NCBI GenBank assembly: GCA_946410595.1
Contig: CAMKAU010000006.1
Coordinates: 1-53,606, forward strand
Length of the DNA stretch: 53,606 nucleotides
Direction: 5' to 3'
Source of the DNA: an uncultured Clostridia bacterium
GTDB lineage: Bacteria > Bacillota > Clostridia > Oscillospirales > CAG-272
Shown here: one piece after another, positions 8,646 to 17,614 of the stretch
How positions within the stretch are numbered: position 1 is the stretch's first letter
Layout of the letters: every line of letters starts with the position of its first letter
Made by a program: the position numbers and the translations under genes
Notes under the pieces: generated by a model
The model's database searches: none
Seen by the model: only the letters and a program-made list of their open reading frames with translations
Told to the model about the DNA's origin: nothing

Positions 8646-9692
8646 ATGGTTAAAGTTGCGATCAACGGGTTCGGCAGAATCGGCCGTCTTGCCTTCCGGC
8701 AGATGTTCGGCGCGGACGGATACGAAGTCGTCGCCATCAACGATCTGACCAGCCCCAAGATGCTGGCTCACCTGCTTAAGTACGATACCGCGCAGGGTTC
8801 CTTCATCGGCACGCCCGGCGAGAACAAGCACACCGTCGCGTCCACCGACGATTCCATCATCGTCGACGGCAAGGAGATCAAGATCTACGCGGAGAAAGAC
8901 GCGAACAACTGCCCCTGGGGCGCTCTCGGCGTGGACGTCGTGCTGGAGTGCACCGGCTTCTACGTCGGCACCGACAAGGCGACGGGCGAACTGCAGGCGA
9001 AGGCGCACCTCAACGCCGGCGCGAAGAAGGTCGTCGTTTCCGCTCCCGTCAAGGGCAACTGCAAGACCATCGTGTATAACGTCAACAACGAGATCCTGAC
9101 CAAGGACGATACCATCATCTCCGCCGCTTCCTGCACCACCAACTGCCTTGCTCCCATGACCAAGGCCCTCAACGACTACGCGCCGATCGTTTCCGGCATC
9201 ATGACCACCGTGCACGCCTACACCGGCGACCAGATGATCCTCGACGGTCCGCAGCGCAAGGGCGACCTCCGCCGCAGCCGTGCGGGCGCGATGAACATCG
9301 TGCCGAACACCACGGGCGCCGCCAAGGCGATCGGGCTTGTTATCCCCGAGCTTAACGGCAAGCTGATCGGCTCCGCTCAGCGTGTTCCGACCTGCACCGG
9401 CTCCACCACCATCCTCGTCGCCGTCGTCAAGGGCAAGGACATCACCGCCGACAGCATCAACGCCGCGATGAAGGCCGCTTCCAACGAGAGCTTCGGCTAC
9501 AACACCGACGAGATCGTCTCCTCCGACGTGATCGGGATGCGTTACGGCTCTCTCTTCGACGCGACCCAGACGATGGTCTCCAAGATCGACGACGATACCT
9601 ATCAGGTTCAGGTCGTCTCCTGGTACGACAACGAGAACAGCTACACCACCCAGATGGTCCGCACGATCAAGTATTTCGCGGAACTCAACTAA
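8646..9692 (+). CDS. gap: Glyceraldehyde-3-phosphate dehydrogenase, type I
   Basis: Oxidises glyceraldehyde-3-phosphate to 1,3-bisphosphoglycerate, producing NADH (glycolysis, cytoplasm). 348 aa, full length. The Rossmann start [14 protein letters not shown] and the active-site [12 protein letters not shown] (nucleophile Cys) are present, as are the HAYTGDQ and [20 protein letters not shown] phosphate-binding segments. The strong promoter, AGGAGGA ribosome site and strict codon choice fit a highly expressed gene. It is transcribed alone, with a GGTTCGCC-looped terminator right after the stop. Confidence 0.97.
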   Translation: MVKVAINGFGRIGRLAFRQMFGADGYEVVAINDLTSPKMLAHLLKYDTAQGSFIGTPGENKHTVASTDDSIIVDGKEIKIYAEKDANNCPWGALGVDVVLECTGFYVGTDKATGELQAKAHLNAGAKKVVVSAPVKGNCKTIVYNVNNEILTKDDTIISAASCTTNCLAPMTKALNDYAPIVSGIMTTVHAYTGDQMILDGPQRKGDLRRSRAGAMNIVPNTTGAAKAIGLVIPELNGKLIGSAQRVPTCTGSTTILVAVVKGKDITADSINAAMKAASNESFGYNTDEIVSSDVIGMRYGSLFDATQTMVSKIDDDTYQVQVVSWYDNENSYTTQMVRTIKYFAELN

Positions 9693-9703
9693 AGAAAAGG
9701 GAA

Positions 9704-9734
9704 AAAGGGAGAGGTTCGCCTCTCCCTTTCTTTA
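9704..9734 (+). terminator. Terminator of gap
   Basis: Perfect 11-bp stem aaagggagagg / cctctcccttt around a TTCG tetraloop, followed by CTTTAT. The T-run is short, so readthrough into the Nudix gene is plausible. Confidence 0.8.
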
Positions 9735-9738
9735 TCAG

Positions 9739-10200
9739 ATGATCCGATCGACTTTATGCTATATCGAGCGGGACGGGAAATACCTTCTGATGCACCGCGT
9801 CAAAAAGAAGCGGGACGTCAACGAGGGTAAATGGATCGGCGTCGGCGGGAAGCTGGAAAAAGGCGAAACGCCGGACGAGTGTCTTTTGCGCGAAGTAAAG
9901 GAGGAAACCGGCCTTACGCTCACCGAACACGCTTTTCGCGGCAAAATCTTTTTCTTCTGCGAGGGGGCGCCGGACGAGGTGATGTACCTCTATCACGCGA
10001 CGGCGTTCGCGGGAGAGCTTGTCTCCGAGTGCGACGAGGGGGAACTTGCGTGGGTGGAGAAAAAGGAGGCGCTCTCGCTCCCGATGTGGGAGGGGGACCG
10101 GCTCTTTTTCCCCTTGATCGACCGGGCGGGCGAGCCCTTTACCATGACCCTCCGCTACAAGGGCGATACGCTGACCGAGAGCTTTTTCGGCGAGCCGTAA
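9739..10200 (+). CDS. Nudix hydrolase, MutT-like
   Basis: 153 aa. The Nudix box is complete: GGKLEKGETPDECLLREVKEETGL fits GX5EX7REUXEEXGU. The N-terminal strand MIRSTLCYIERDGKYLLMHR and the overall length match 8-oxo-dGTP diphosphatase-like (MutT/NudA) proteins that hydrolyse damaged nucleotides; the true substrate is unknown. The gene starts only a few bases after the gap terminator and has no Shine-Dalgarno or promoter that I can see. It probably depends on readthrough from gap. A later start would cut into the domain. Confidence 0.85.
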   Translation: MIRSTLCYIERDGKYLLMHRVKKKRDVNEGKWIGVGGKLEKGETPDECLLREVKEETGLTLTEHAFRGKIFFFCEGAPDEVMYLYHATAFAGELVSECDEGELAWVEKKEALSLPMWEGDRLFFPLIDRAGEPFTMTLRYKGDTLTESFFGEP

Positions 10201-10225
10201 AAGACAGCTGCCCTTTTTAACCCTT

Positions 10226-10255
10226 CGCAGGGAGGAGGTTTTCCCTCTCCTGCGT
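10226..10255 (+). other. Hairpin between Nudix and lipoprotein genes
   Basis: Imperfect stem cgcagg-gagg / cctctcctgcg with a TTTTC-containing loop and no clear T-tract. It may stabilise or partly terminate the Nudix transcript. Confidence 0.45.
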
Positions 10256-10290
10256 ATAAAGGGAGAAAGAAACGCGGAGGAGAGAGAAAA

Positions 10291-11253
10291 ATGAAAAGAA
10301 TGACAGCTGTTGTTTTGTTGTTGTCCGTTATGATGCTGACGGTCAGCTGTATCAATCAGAAAAATAACGCAGAGGATACCGCTGCGCCGGAGCAGGTCAC
10401 AAGCAACTTTTCACCCGTTGCGGGGAAACGATACGCAGCGTATATTTACGTAGAATACGTATCGCAAGACGGCTTTGCCGGCAGCGGAAATTTCCATGAC
10501 GGCGTTTACGTATCGTACGCCGGAGCAAAGAACGTATTTAAGATCTTCGACACCGCGGTAATCGTTTTTGACGGAGCGGATTACAAAGTTGAGGATAAAA
10601 CGCTTCACACCGGCGATATGGGTTTTGGCGACTTTACAACGAAACAAACGATAACAAAGGTTGTTTCAGCGCGCAAATCGGATTATGAAGCGGGCGAGCC
10701 GGTATTTGACAAACCGATCATATATCTTTATCCGGAAACAGATACCGTTTGCAGCGTCAAGCTTGACGTGACCGGCGGGATAACCTGCTCCTATCCGCAG
10801 TATCAGGAAAGCGGCTGGGAAAGTTTTACCGCTCGGCCGGACGGCACGCTGATTTTTCCTGACGGCAGCGAGTATTACGCGCTTTACTGGGAGGGCAAAG
10901 GGACAAGCGCATTGGACATGACGACCGGCTTCTGCGTAAAAGGGTCCGAAACGGCGGCGTTTTTGTCCGATATTCTGCCGAAGCTCGGACTGAACGCGAA
11001 AGAAGCAAATGAGTTTATCATCTATTGGCTTCCGAGAATGCAGGAGAATCCTTATAACCTCATCTCTTTCCAGACTTCCGCTTACACGGACAACGCAAAG
11101 CTGACGGTCACGCCTGAACCGGATACGATGATACGCGTGTTCATGGCGTATCAGTCGCTTGAAGAACCCGTTGAAATCGCGCCGCAGACGATAGAAACTC
11201 CAATGAGAAACGGCTTCACCGTCATAGAATGGGGCGGATCGGTGATAAAATAA
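10291..11253 (+). CDS. Lipoprotein of unknown function, IYLYPE-type domain
   Basis: 320 aa. Type II signal peptide with lipobox LTVSC (Cys ~20), so it is expected on the outer face of the cytoplasmic membrane. The mature N-terminal half (to ~residue 135) is unassigned. From about residue 142 it has KPIIYLYPE followed by a beta-rich segment with WESFTARPDG and YALYWEG. I recognise this pattern from other uncharacterised gut Clostridia proteins but know no function for it. The gene is visibly more AT-rich than its neighbours and uses A/T-ending codons freely, suggesting recent acquisition. SD GGAGGAGAGAG; own terminator downstream. Confidence 0.75.
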   Translation: MKRMTAVVLLLSVMMLTVSCINQKNNAEDTAAPEQVTSNFSPVAGKRYAAYIYVEYVSQDGFAGSGNFHDGVYVSYAGAKNVFKIFDTAVIVFDGADYKVEDKTLHTGDMGFGDFTTKQTITKVVSARKSDYEAGEPVFDKPIIYLYPETDTVCSVKLDVTGGITCSYPQYQESGWESFTARPDGTLIFPDGSEYYALYWEGKGTSALDMTTGFCVKGSETAAFLSDILPKLGLNAKEANEFIIYWLPRMQENPYNLISFQTSAYTDNAKLTVTPEPDTMIRVFMAYQSLEEPVEIAPQTIETPMRNGFTVIEWGGSVIK

Positions 11254-11276
11254 AAACCAAAAAACAACAAAATACC

Positions 11277-11313
11277 AAAACCCTCTGCCGTTTTCATTAC
11301 GGCAGAGGGTTTT
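11277..11313 (+). terminator. Terminator of the IYLYPE lipoprotein gene
   Basis: 10-bp perfect stem ccctctgccg / cggcagaggg with a TTTTCATTA loop, flanked by AAAA and TTTT. Confidence 0.85.
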
Positions 11314-11371
11314 CCATTTACAGTATGTACGGATACAGCCAAGTCGCAGAGGATTTCCGGCCCGCTTTTGA

Positions 11372-12415
11372 TTACGAAAAATAGTCGATCTTCATCGCCC
11401 GCTTGACGTCCGAGAGGGTGGCGGCGGCGGTTTCGCGCGCTTTTTCGCTTCCTTTTTTCAGGATCGCCATCACGGCGCCGGGATCCTTTGCCAGCTCCTC
11501 GCGCTTTGCGCGGATCGGCGCCAGGACCTCCTGCATCACGTTGTTGAGGAACTTTTTGACCTTCACGTCGCCGAGACCGCCGCGCTCGTAGTGCGCTTTC
11601 AGCTCGTCAAGGGAGGCGTAGTCGGGGAGATAGCTCTCAAAGTGCGCGGGGGAAGAGAAAGCGTCGAGGTAGAGGAAGACGGGGTTATCCTTGGTATTGC
11701 CGGGGTCGGAGACCTGGATGTGGTTGGGGTCGGTGTACATCGACATGATCTTTTGGCGGATCTCGTCGGGAGAGTCGGCAAGGTAGATGCAGTTGCCGAG
11801 GGATTTGCTCATCTTCGCCTTCCCGTCGGTACCGGGAAGCCGCAGGCAAACCTTGTTTTTGGCGAGCAGCGCCTTCGGCTCGACCAGCGTTTCGCCGTAA
11901 AGAGCGTTGAAGCTGCGCACGATCTCCCGCGCCTGCTCAAGCATCGGGAGCTGATCCTCCCCGACGGGAACGGTATCGGCGCGGAAGGCGGTGATATCCG
12001 CCGTCTGGCTGACGGGGTAGGTGAGAAAGCCCATCGGGATTTTTCCCTCAAAGTTCCGCAGCTTCAGCTCCGTCTTGACGGTGGGATTGCGCTCGAGCCG
12101 GGAGAGCGTGACAAGGTTCATATAGTAAAAAGTCAGCTCGGTCAGCTCGGGGATCTGCGACTGGATGAGGATCGTCGACTTTTCGGGGTCGATTCCGCAG
12201 GCAAGGTAATCGAGCGCCACCTCGAGGATATTGGCGCGCACCTTGTCCGGGTTGTCAAAGTTATCGGTCAGCGCCTGCGCGTCCGCGATCATGATATTGA
12301 TCTCGTCGTAGGCGCCGCTTTCCTGCAGTTCAACGCGGCTGCGCAGGGAGCCGACGTAATGCCCGATATGCAGGCGGCCGGTCGGCCTGTCGCCCGTGAG
12401 AATGATCTTTTTCAT
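11372..12415 (-). CDS. trpS: Tryptophanyl-tRNA synthetase
   Basis: Charges tRNA-Trp (class I synthetase, cytoplasm). 347 aa from the chosen start. The HIGH motif is [10 protein letters not shown] and the KMSKS motif is [20 protein letters not shown] at the N-terminus is characteristic of TrpRS. The ORF-track start at 12472 falls on the promoter -35, so ATG 12415, preceded by GCGGAGGAACTGCT, is the real start. The leader is only about 20 nt, too short for a T-box, so Trp-dependent control of that kind is not expected here. Confidence 0.95.
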   Translation of the reverse strand: MKKIILTGDRPTGRLHIGHYVGSLRSRVELQESGAYDEINIMIADAQALTDNFDNPDKVRANILEVALDYLACGIDPEKSTILIQSQIPELTELTFYYMNLVTLSRLERNPTVKTELKLRNFEGKIPMGFLTYPVSQTADITAFRADTVPVGEDQLPMLEQAREIVRSFNALYGETLVEPKALLAKNKVCLRLPGTDGKAKMSKSLGNCIYLADSPDEIRQKIMSMYTDPNHIQVSDPGNTKDNPVFLYLDAFSSPAHFESYLPDYASLDELKAHYERGGLGDVKVKKFLNNVMQEVLAPIRAKREELAKDPGAVMAILKKGSEKARETAAATLSDVKRAMKIDYFS

Positions 12416-12443
12416 AGCAGTTCCTCCGCTGTGGGATAAAGGT

Positions 12444-12472
12444 ATTGTAGCACACCGCCGCGCAAAAGTCAA
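12444..12472 (-). promoter_or_regulatory. Promoter of trpS
   Basis: Minus-strand TTGACT (12467-12472), 17-bp spacer, TGC-TACAAT (12444-12449, extended -10). Confidence 0.75.
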
Positions 12473-12484
12473 CGCCCGGGGCCT

Positions 12485-13078
12485 TCAATCGGCGTAAGTG
12501 GTATAAACGGCCAGATGCCGGTATTGGGGGGTATCAAGCCGGGAGCTTACGTACCCGGCTATGATCTTTTCCCACGTCGCCTCGGGGTCGTCGACGAGGA
12601 CGTAATGATCGTAGGAAGAATAGATCGCCGTGGAGGGCATCTCCCCCGTCATACGGAGGAGATAGCGGTAGGTTTCGGCTTTGCCCGCCGTCGGCTGCGT
12701 GCTGAGACGCGTGGTTACAGTAAAGCTCTCGCCGTCAAAGGCGAGCCGGTAAAACCAGGTCTGCGGATAATTGCGTTTTTCGGTCTCGTAGAGCTCTGCT
12801 GTGACGCGCTCTTTGTTCAGCGTGCGGAAAACCGCGCAGACGACGGAGGCGGGTTCCTTCTTTTCGACCTTCGCGTAAAACGCGTCCAAAAGCTCCTTGC
12901 CGGACGTACAGCGCAAGTCCTCCACGACCGCAACGTCTTCCTTTTTGGCGGCTTCCAGCGCCTCCTCGGCCGGCAGGACGGCGTCCGCCGCGGGGAGGCC
13001 GCCGACCGGCTCTTTCCCGCAGGAGATAAGGGAAAAAACGAGCAGGCAAACAAAGAGAAAAACGACCGCTTTTTTCAT
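12485..13078 (-). CDS. Lipoprotein of unknown function
   Basis: 197 aa. Signal peptide with lipobox LISC (Cys 20), so membrane-anchored outside the cell. No family recognised. The mature part starts with an Ala/Glu-rich helix-like stretch (about residues 28-75) and continues with mixed beta structure. It is the last gene of the leftward zinc-ribbon/TPM/AAA+ cluster, 35 nt after the AAA+ gene, which suggests joint function. Most of the other products in that cluster are also membrane-linked. Confidence 0.65.
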   Translation of the reverse strand: MKKAVVFLFVCLLVFSLISCGKEPVGGLPAADAVLPAEEALEAAKKEDVAVVEDLRCTSGKELLDAFYAKVEKKEPASVVCAVFRTLNKERVTAELYETEKRNYPQTWFYRLAFDGESFTVTTRLSTQPTAGKAETYRYLLRMTGEMPSTAIYSSYDHYVLVDDPEATWEKIIAGYVSSRLDTPQYRHLAVYTTYAD

Positions 13079-13113
13079 TGGTTCACCTTTTCCTTTCAGC
13101 GGACCGGCGTCTA

Positions 13114-15051
13114 TTAAAACCCGATCTTTGCCTTGGGTTTTGTCAGCTTTTCGCTGAACTCTTCTTCCGCGCTCGCGGCGAGGAAGTCTTCGCGCGTCAG
13201 CTCCGGTACGTCGCCGCCCGCCAGCGCGGCGCGGAGCGCCGCCTTTGACCAGGTGCGCTCGTAGAGGTTGCGCACGAATCGCGCGTTGGCAAACTCCTTG
13301 GAGGCGACGTATTCGTCCGAAAGATCGGAAAAGAACTTCCGCGCCGCTTCCGTCAGTCCCTCGGAGTAGGAAAAGTGCTTTTTGACCATCAGCATAAAGA
13401 TCTCAAAAAGCTGGTCTTTGGAGTAATTGGGGAAGCGGATCGCGTAAGGCATCCGGCTGCGGAGACCCGCGTTGCCGCGCATCAGCGTTTCCATGTCGTC
13501 GGTATAGCCCGCCATGATCACGAGCATATCGTCCCGGTGGTTTTCCATCTCGGAGATCAGGGTCGTGAGGGCTTCTTTGCCGTAGTCGTTATGGGCGTAG
13601 TCGCTTTCGTAGAGCGCGTAGGCCTCGTCGATAAACAGAACGGAGCCGTAGGCGTCCCGGCAGATGGCGGCGGTGCGGACCGCGGTCTGCCCCACGTATT
13701 CCGCGCAGAGGGACCGCGCGCTGTATTCAAGGAAGGCGCCCTTGCGGAGGATCCCCTCCTCGCAAAAGATTTGACCCACGATCCGCGCCACCGTCGTTTT
13801 CCCGGTGCCGGGATGACCGAGGAAACGCATGTGGATACACGGGCGGTCGAGCTTTTCGTTTTTCATCGCGACCTTGACCTGCGAAACGATCTCCCGCACC
13901 CGCGCCGCGATCTCTTCCATGCCGATCATACCGGCCAGCTCTTCGTACCCGTTTTTCCGCTCCCGCTGTTCCGCGTAGTCCGCCGGCAGATCGTCGCTTG
14001 CGATGCGTTTTTTGTTCTCTTCCTCGCCGCGAGAAAGAGCGGCCGCGTCGTGAGACGCTTTTTTGAGGACCATCTCGTCGGCGATCTTTTCCGCAGTTTT
14101 GAAGCCGTAGAAGCGGCCGTCGCGTTTTTCCTTGTTGACTTTGGCAAAAAAGACGTCAAGCACCGATTTGTCCGGGGTCACGCCGAGCGATCTCAGCTTG
14201 TCCCACATCCCTTCCGCCAGCACGCTTTCGTGCAGCGGGGGGATCTGGATCACGCGCAAAAGGGAAACGTCGTCAAAGAGAGCGGCAACGCGGTCAAACG
14301 CCTTTTTCTCTAAAAACGGCACCCGGAACGCGAACGCGACCTTGTTCTGGAAGCGGTAGAGCCGCTGCAAAAACCTCCGCAGCTCGTCGTATTTTTCGCC
14401 GTCCAGATACCAGCTGACGTCGATCCCGACGACGTTGCAGTCGTCCAGATAGTCGCCGCAGAACTTGTCTATCATCTCGTCGGCGCTGATCGTGCCGCTC
14501 CCGGTTCTGTTTGAAATCCGGAACTCGGCGTACTGGGTCTTTTCCGCGGTTTTCTCCCCGTAAAGCCCCATCTTCCGCAGAAAGTCGCCAAGCGAGCTGA
14601 GAAGGGTGGTAAAGCCGTTTCCGGCGTCGATCGCAAAGAGATAGTTCTGCATCATCAGCGCGCCGAGAGAGCCGTTTTCTTTGAGCAGCGGGAAGGCGTC
14701 GTAAAGCTCGACTGCCAGCTTCAGATAGTCGTCTGCCCCGTAATAGGAGCCGAGCATCTCGCGGATCAGGAGGCCGTTTTCATCGTCGGAGAAGGGGACC
14801 GTGAGCACGCGGATCCGGTCGGAGGTCCCGGGCGAGGAGCGGTTCCACGCCTGGGTGATCACCTTGCCGCATTCCTCGCGGGAGGCGGCTTTCAGTTTGA
14901 TCACGCAGAAGGTAAAGCGCGTGACGAGTCTCTCGGCTTCGTGTTCCGCGGGGATCAGTTCCGCCGTTTCGTGAAAGAAACGGCCCAGCTCTCCGATCCT
15001 CTCAAGCGCGCAGCTATAATCAAGCGAAACTCTTGAAATAAAGTCTGTCAT
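13114..15051 (-). CDS. AAA+ ATPase, SpoVK/CbbX-like
   Basis: 645 aa. The C-terminal ~300 residues form a classic AAA+ module: Walker A GHPGTGKTTVAR, Walker B SVLFIDEAYAL, sensor-1 region VIMAGYTDD, and Arg-containing GLRSRMPYAIRFP, then a lid helical domain. This is the SpoVK/CbbX branch. The N-terminal ~330 residues have no Walker A but end in a segment (VGIDVSWYLDG...RVIQIPPL...) that resembles a decayed AAA domain plus lid, so a degenerate tandem AAA is likely. No signal peptide. Cytoplasmic remodelling ATPase; the substrate is presumably encoded next to it. It sits between the TPM-domain gene (43 nt upstream) and a lipoprotein gene. Confidence 0.82.
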   Translation of the reverse strand: MTDFISRVSLDYSCALERIGELGRFFHETAELIPAEHEAERLVTRFTFCVIKLKAASREECGKVITQAWNRSSPGTSDRIRVLTVPFSDDENGLLIREMLGSYYGADDYLKLAVELYDAFPLLKENGSLGALMMQNYLFAIDAGNGFTTLLSSLGDFLRKMGLYGEKTAEKTQYAEFRISNRTGSGTISADEMIDKFCGDYLDDCNVVGIDVSWYLDGEKYDELRRFLQRLYRFQNKVAFAFRVPFLEKKAFDRVAALFDDVSLLRVIQIPPLHESVLAEGMWDKLRSLGVTPDKSVLDVFFAKVNKEKRDGRFYGFKTAEKIADEMVLKKASHDAAALSRGEEENKKRIASDDLPADYAEQRERKNGYEELAGMIGMEEIAARVREIVSQVKVAMKNEKLDRPCIHMRFLGHPGTGKTTVARIVGQIFCEEGILRKGAFLEYSARSLCAEYVGQTAVRTAAICRDAYGSVLFIDEAYALYESDYAHNDYGKEALTTLISEMENHRDDMLVIMAGYTDDMETLMRGNAGLRSRMPYAIRFPNYSKDQLFEIFMLMVKKHFSYSEGLTEAARKFFSDLSDEYVASKEFANARFVRNLYERTWSKAALRAALAGGDVPELTREDFLAASAEEEFSEKLTKPKAKIGF

Positions 15052-15094
15052 AACTTTCCTCGGTTTTGTATTTCATTCGGGAGCGCGCAGGAAA

Positions 15095-15889
15095 TCAGAA
15101 GCCGTGGCCGCCGCCGTGGCCGCCTCCGCCGCCGCCTCCTCCGCCGCCTCCTCCTCCGCCGCCGGAGGAGGAGCTGTTGCTGTACCGGTAGGTGCGCGTC
15201 AGCGTAGCGGAAACGTTCTTTAGATTGGTCGCCGTTTTGCTGTTCTTGTCAAGCTGATAGACCTCGCGGGGCGATTTGATCGCCGTTGTGGAGATCGCCG
15301 CGACAAACATACTGAGCAGAGCGGCGCAAAGGGCGATCAGGGCATTGCTTGCGTGCTTCATCGGCTCTGGGATCTTAATGCCCGCCATGACATGATAGAC
15401 CTGCTCAAAGGTCTCCCGCGCGCACCGGGCGTAATCACCGCCGGACGCATAGCGGTAGACGTTGTCCGTGATACTTTCGCACTTTGCCGCGCTGAGCGTC
15501 GTATTGGAGTCCGAAGTATGGAGATAGAGATGACGGTTGTCCATATCGATCACAAAGAGGATGCCCTCCCCGTCCTTGAAAAGCTCTTGGAAGGCGATTT
15601 TAGCGTAGGGCTCGGTGGAGAGATCCTCCGCGTCGTCCGTTGAGACGAAGGCGACGGGATAAAACGCCGTGACCGGCGTCATCGCTTCGCGCAGCTCCGT
15701 TTCTTCCTCGGCGGTCAGGAGGTCCGCGCGGTCAAGGAGCGTGACGGCAGACTCGTTTACCCCCTCCGGCGACGCATAGATTTTTTCGTTTTTCTTCTCG
15801 CGGTAGAGATCGAGCCCGAAGGGAACGAGCAGAACGATGACTGCGATCAGCGCGACGATATTGAGGGCGCGGTTGCTCAGCTTACGCAT
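15095..15889 (-). CDS. TPM-domain membrane protein with poly-Gly tail
   Basis: 264 aa. N-terminal membrane segment (residues ~11-28), then an extracytoplasmic TPM-like (YgcG) domain (~45-165) with LLTAEEETELREAM and GILFVIDMDNRHLYLHTS. A second membrane segment lies at ~182-203, followed by a cytoplasmic tail that ends in a run of 15 Gly and a Gly/His end (HGGGHGF). TPM-domain proteins commonly end in Gly-rich tails. The start ATG overlaps the end of the zinc-ribbon gene by 8 nt. Function of the family is poorly known; roles in membrane protein quality control have been proposed. Confidence 0.78.
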   Translation of the reverse strand: MRKLSNRALNIVALIAVIVLLVPFGLDLYREKKNEKIYASPEGVNESAVTLLDRADLLTAEEETELREAMTPVTAFYPVAFVSTDDAEDLSTEPYAKIAFQELFKDGEGILFVIDMDNRHLYLHTSDSNTTLSAAKCESITDNVYRYASGGDYARCARETFEQVYHVMAGIKIPEPMKHASNALIALCAALLSMFVAAISTTAIKSPREVYQLDKNSKTATNLKNVSATLTRTYRYSNSSSSGGGGGGGGGGGGGGGHGGGHGF

Positions 15890-17295
15890 TGCCGTCGCCT
15901 CCTCTCTTCATCGTAAAGAGCGGGATTTCGCGGGACGCCAGCAGACTTTGCTGCTTGAGCAGGTCGAACACAGACCAAAGCGCCAGCGCGATGTTGAAGA
16001 CGGCGGCGCCGTAATAGACGCTGTCGATCACGGTCCCGGAGAGAAGAACGCCGGCGACGACGGCGAGACCGACCAGCGTCCGCCACCACCCCTTCAGGCG
16101 GACGGAGCCCGGAACGCGGAAGGACCACGGGGAGGTCTTTTTCGTTCCCGTTGCGGCGCTGCCCGGATCCGCGGTCTTGGAAAAGATTTCCGCGCCGATC
16201 TTTCCGAGATCGTCGAGATGGTTTTCGCGCACGTACACGTCGCCGGCCAGCTTTCTCAGACTGAATCCGAAGATCAGGAGGATGATCTCGGATACGATGA
16301 GGAACGGCGTCGGCGAGATCGTGAGGAAGAGATTGAGGATCGACGCAAACACCGCCGCAAGGATCAGAGAGTATTTGATGTAGCGCCCTTTGTCGGCGGG
16401 GATCTCCGCGGCCACGTCGCCGTTTTCTCCGTTGATCGCGGCGTAGGAGATCCGGTCCCCTTTCCGGTAGGTATGCAGCCAGACGGGGAAGAGGATCTTT
16501 TTCGAGCTGATTTGGATCTCCGGCGTCACCTGGTCCGTTTTGAACTTGATCCCGTCGTGGGTGAAGCTGCTGCCCTGAATATCCTTTGTGACAAGCTCCG
16601 CCACCACGTCGGCGTAGACCTTTTCGTCCACGTTGCCGCCGTCGGCGTAAAAACCGGCGAGGTAGGACGTTTCAAACTCCCGGGCCTTTTTCGGATCGAA
16701 GGTATCCACCGTTTCGCTCATACAGTCGGGGAAGGCCTCCGCGGCGTCAAACCGCGTTCCCCTGTAGGCGGCGGTCAGGTCGTATTCCATCTCGTATTCC
16801 CGGACGATCGTGTCGCTGCCGGCCGACGTTCTGCTCTCGCCCCGGTTTTTGCCGTGGCCGGAAGCGTCCGCGCCGAAGACGTAGTAGGGAATATAGAGCC
16901 CGATCATCTTTTCTTCGCCGCCTTTTTCCAAAAGCCACTTTGGCGCAAAGCCGGTGTCCTTGAGCTTTTTGCGGTATTTTTCCGCCGCTTCTTCCTTCGT
17001 TACGGTAAACGGGATGATGCCGTCCGGCCTCGCGTCTTCCACGATCCGCCGGGTAAACGCAACGGGAGAGCCGCAATAGCTGCAAAAGGACGCGATGGTA
17101 TCGTCGTAACTGAGGACGGCGGCGCCGCACTGGGGGCAAACCAGCTCGTTTGTGGTATAGAGACGGTTTTTTGTCGAGATACTCCTGGTACTCCTCCCGG
17201 CGGATCTCGCTGCCGCAGTACTCGCAGGACATGACCTCTTTGGCTATGTCGTAGGTCATCTGCGCGCCGCAATGCGGGCATTCAAACGCTTTCAT
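15882..17295 (-). pseudogene. Zinc-ribbon membrane protein, reading frame broken at an A6 run
   Basis: Translation from ATG 17295 (SD AAAGGAACC) gives a zinc ribbon, CPHCG...CEYCG, and then runs into nonsense after EYLDKK. One base later, the other frame continues as LYTTNELVCPQCG...CSYCG, a second ribbon, and then the 386-aa body given in the ORF track (15882-17042). The two frames join at AAAAAA (17167-17172 on the plus strand). Removing one A restores one ~470-aa protein with two ribbons, a long soluble domain, and paired membrane helices near residues ~300-345 and ~385-425. It could be a true mutation, an assembly error or transcript slippage. First gene of the TPM/AAA+/lipoprotein cluster. 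Confidence 0.7.
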
Positions 17296-17367
17296 TCACA
17301 AGGTTCCTTTCATAAAAAAGAAGTGAACAGTCTGGCTTTTTTCAAATCGACTTTCTTCAACCTTCCC

Positions 17368-17467
17368 CTTCTTCACTTTTCACTCTTACTTTGTACTTCA
17401 AAAATCCTGCGCGTGGAGAAGGAGAAAGAAGTGAAGAGTGAATAGTGAAGAGTGAAAAGTGAATAAG
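17368..17467. repeat. GTGAA-type short repeats forming an imperfect inverted repeat
   Basis: The left arm cttcttcacttttcactctt is nearly the reverse complement of the right arm agagtgaaaagtgaataag. The right side is a run of degenerate 7-8-mers (gtgaagag, tgaatagt, gtgaagag, tgaaaagt, gaataagg). Non-coding, between the zinc-ribbon gene and tRNA-Val. Confidence 0.6.
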
Positions 17468-17470
17468 GAA

Positions 17471-17497
17471 AAATCCCGCGCCGGGGCGCAGGATTTT
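17471..17497 (-). terminator. Terminator of tRNA-Val(CAC)
   Basis: Directly after the tRNA CCA. Read on the minus strand: AAAAATCC-t-GCGCC / GGCGC-g-GGATTTTT. Nearly the same hairpin follows the second tRNA-Val at 51767. Confidence 0.75.
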
Positions 17498-17574
<77 letters not shown>

Positions 17575-17585
17575 GTACCGTGCCT

Positions 17586-17614
17586 ATTATAACACGGTAT
17601 TTTGGAAATGTCAA
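17586..17614 (-). promoter_or_regulatory. Promoter of tRNA-Val(CAC)
   Basis: Perfect consensus on the minus strand: TTGACA (17609-17614), 17-bp spacer, TATAAT (17586-17591). The -35 touches the last base of the typA stop region, so the tRNA has its own strong promoter downstream of typA. Confidence 0.8.

Noticed and set aside
12416-12484. T-box riboswitch before trpS
   Set aside because: The leader is only about 20 nt, with the promoter at 12444-12472; no specifier or T-box sequence.
15095-15165. GC-rich ccgccgcct tract as a repeat or CRISPR-like element
   Set aside because: It is the coding sequence of the poly-Gly tail of the TPM protein.
17160-17180. Programmed -1 ribosomal frameshift at the A6 run
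   Set aside because: A -1 shift would enter the third frame, not the one that carries the second zinc ribbon and the protein body.
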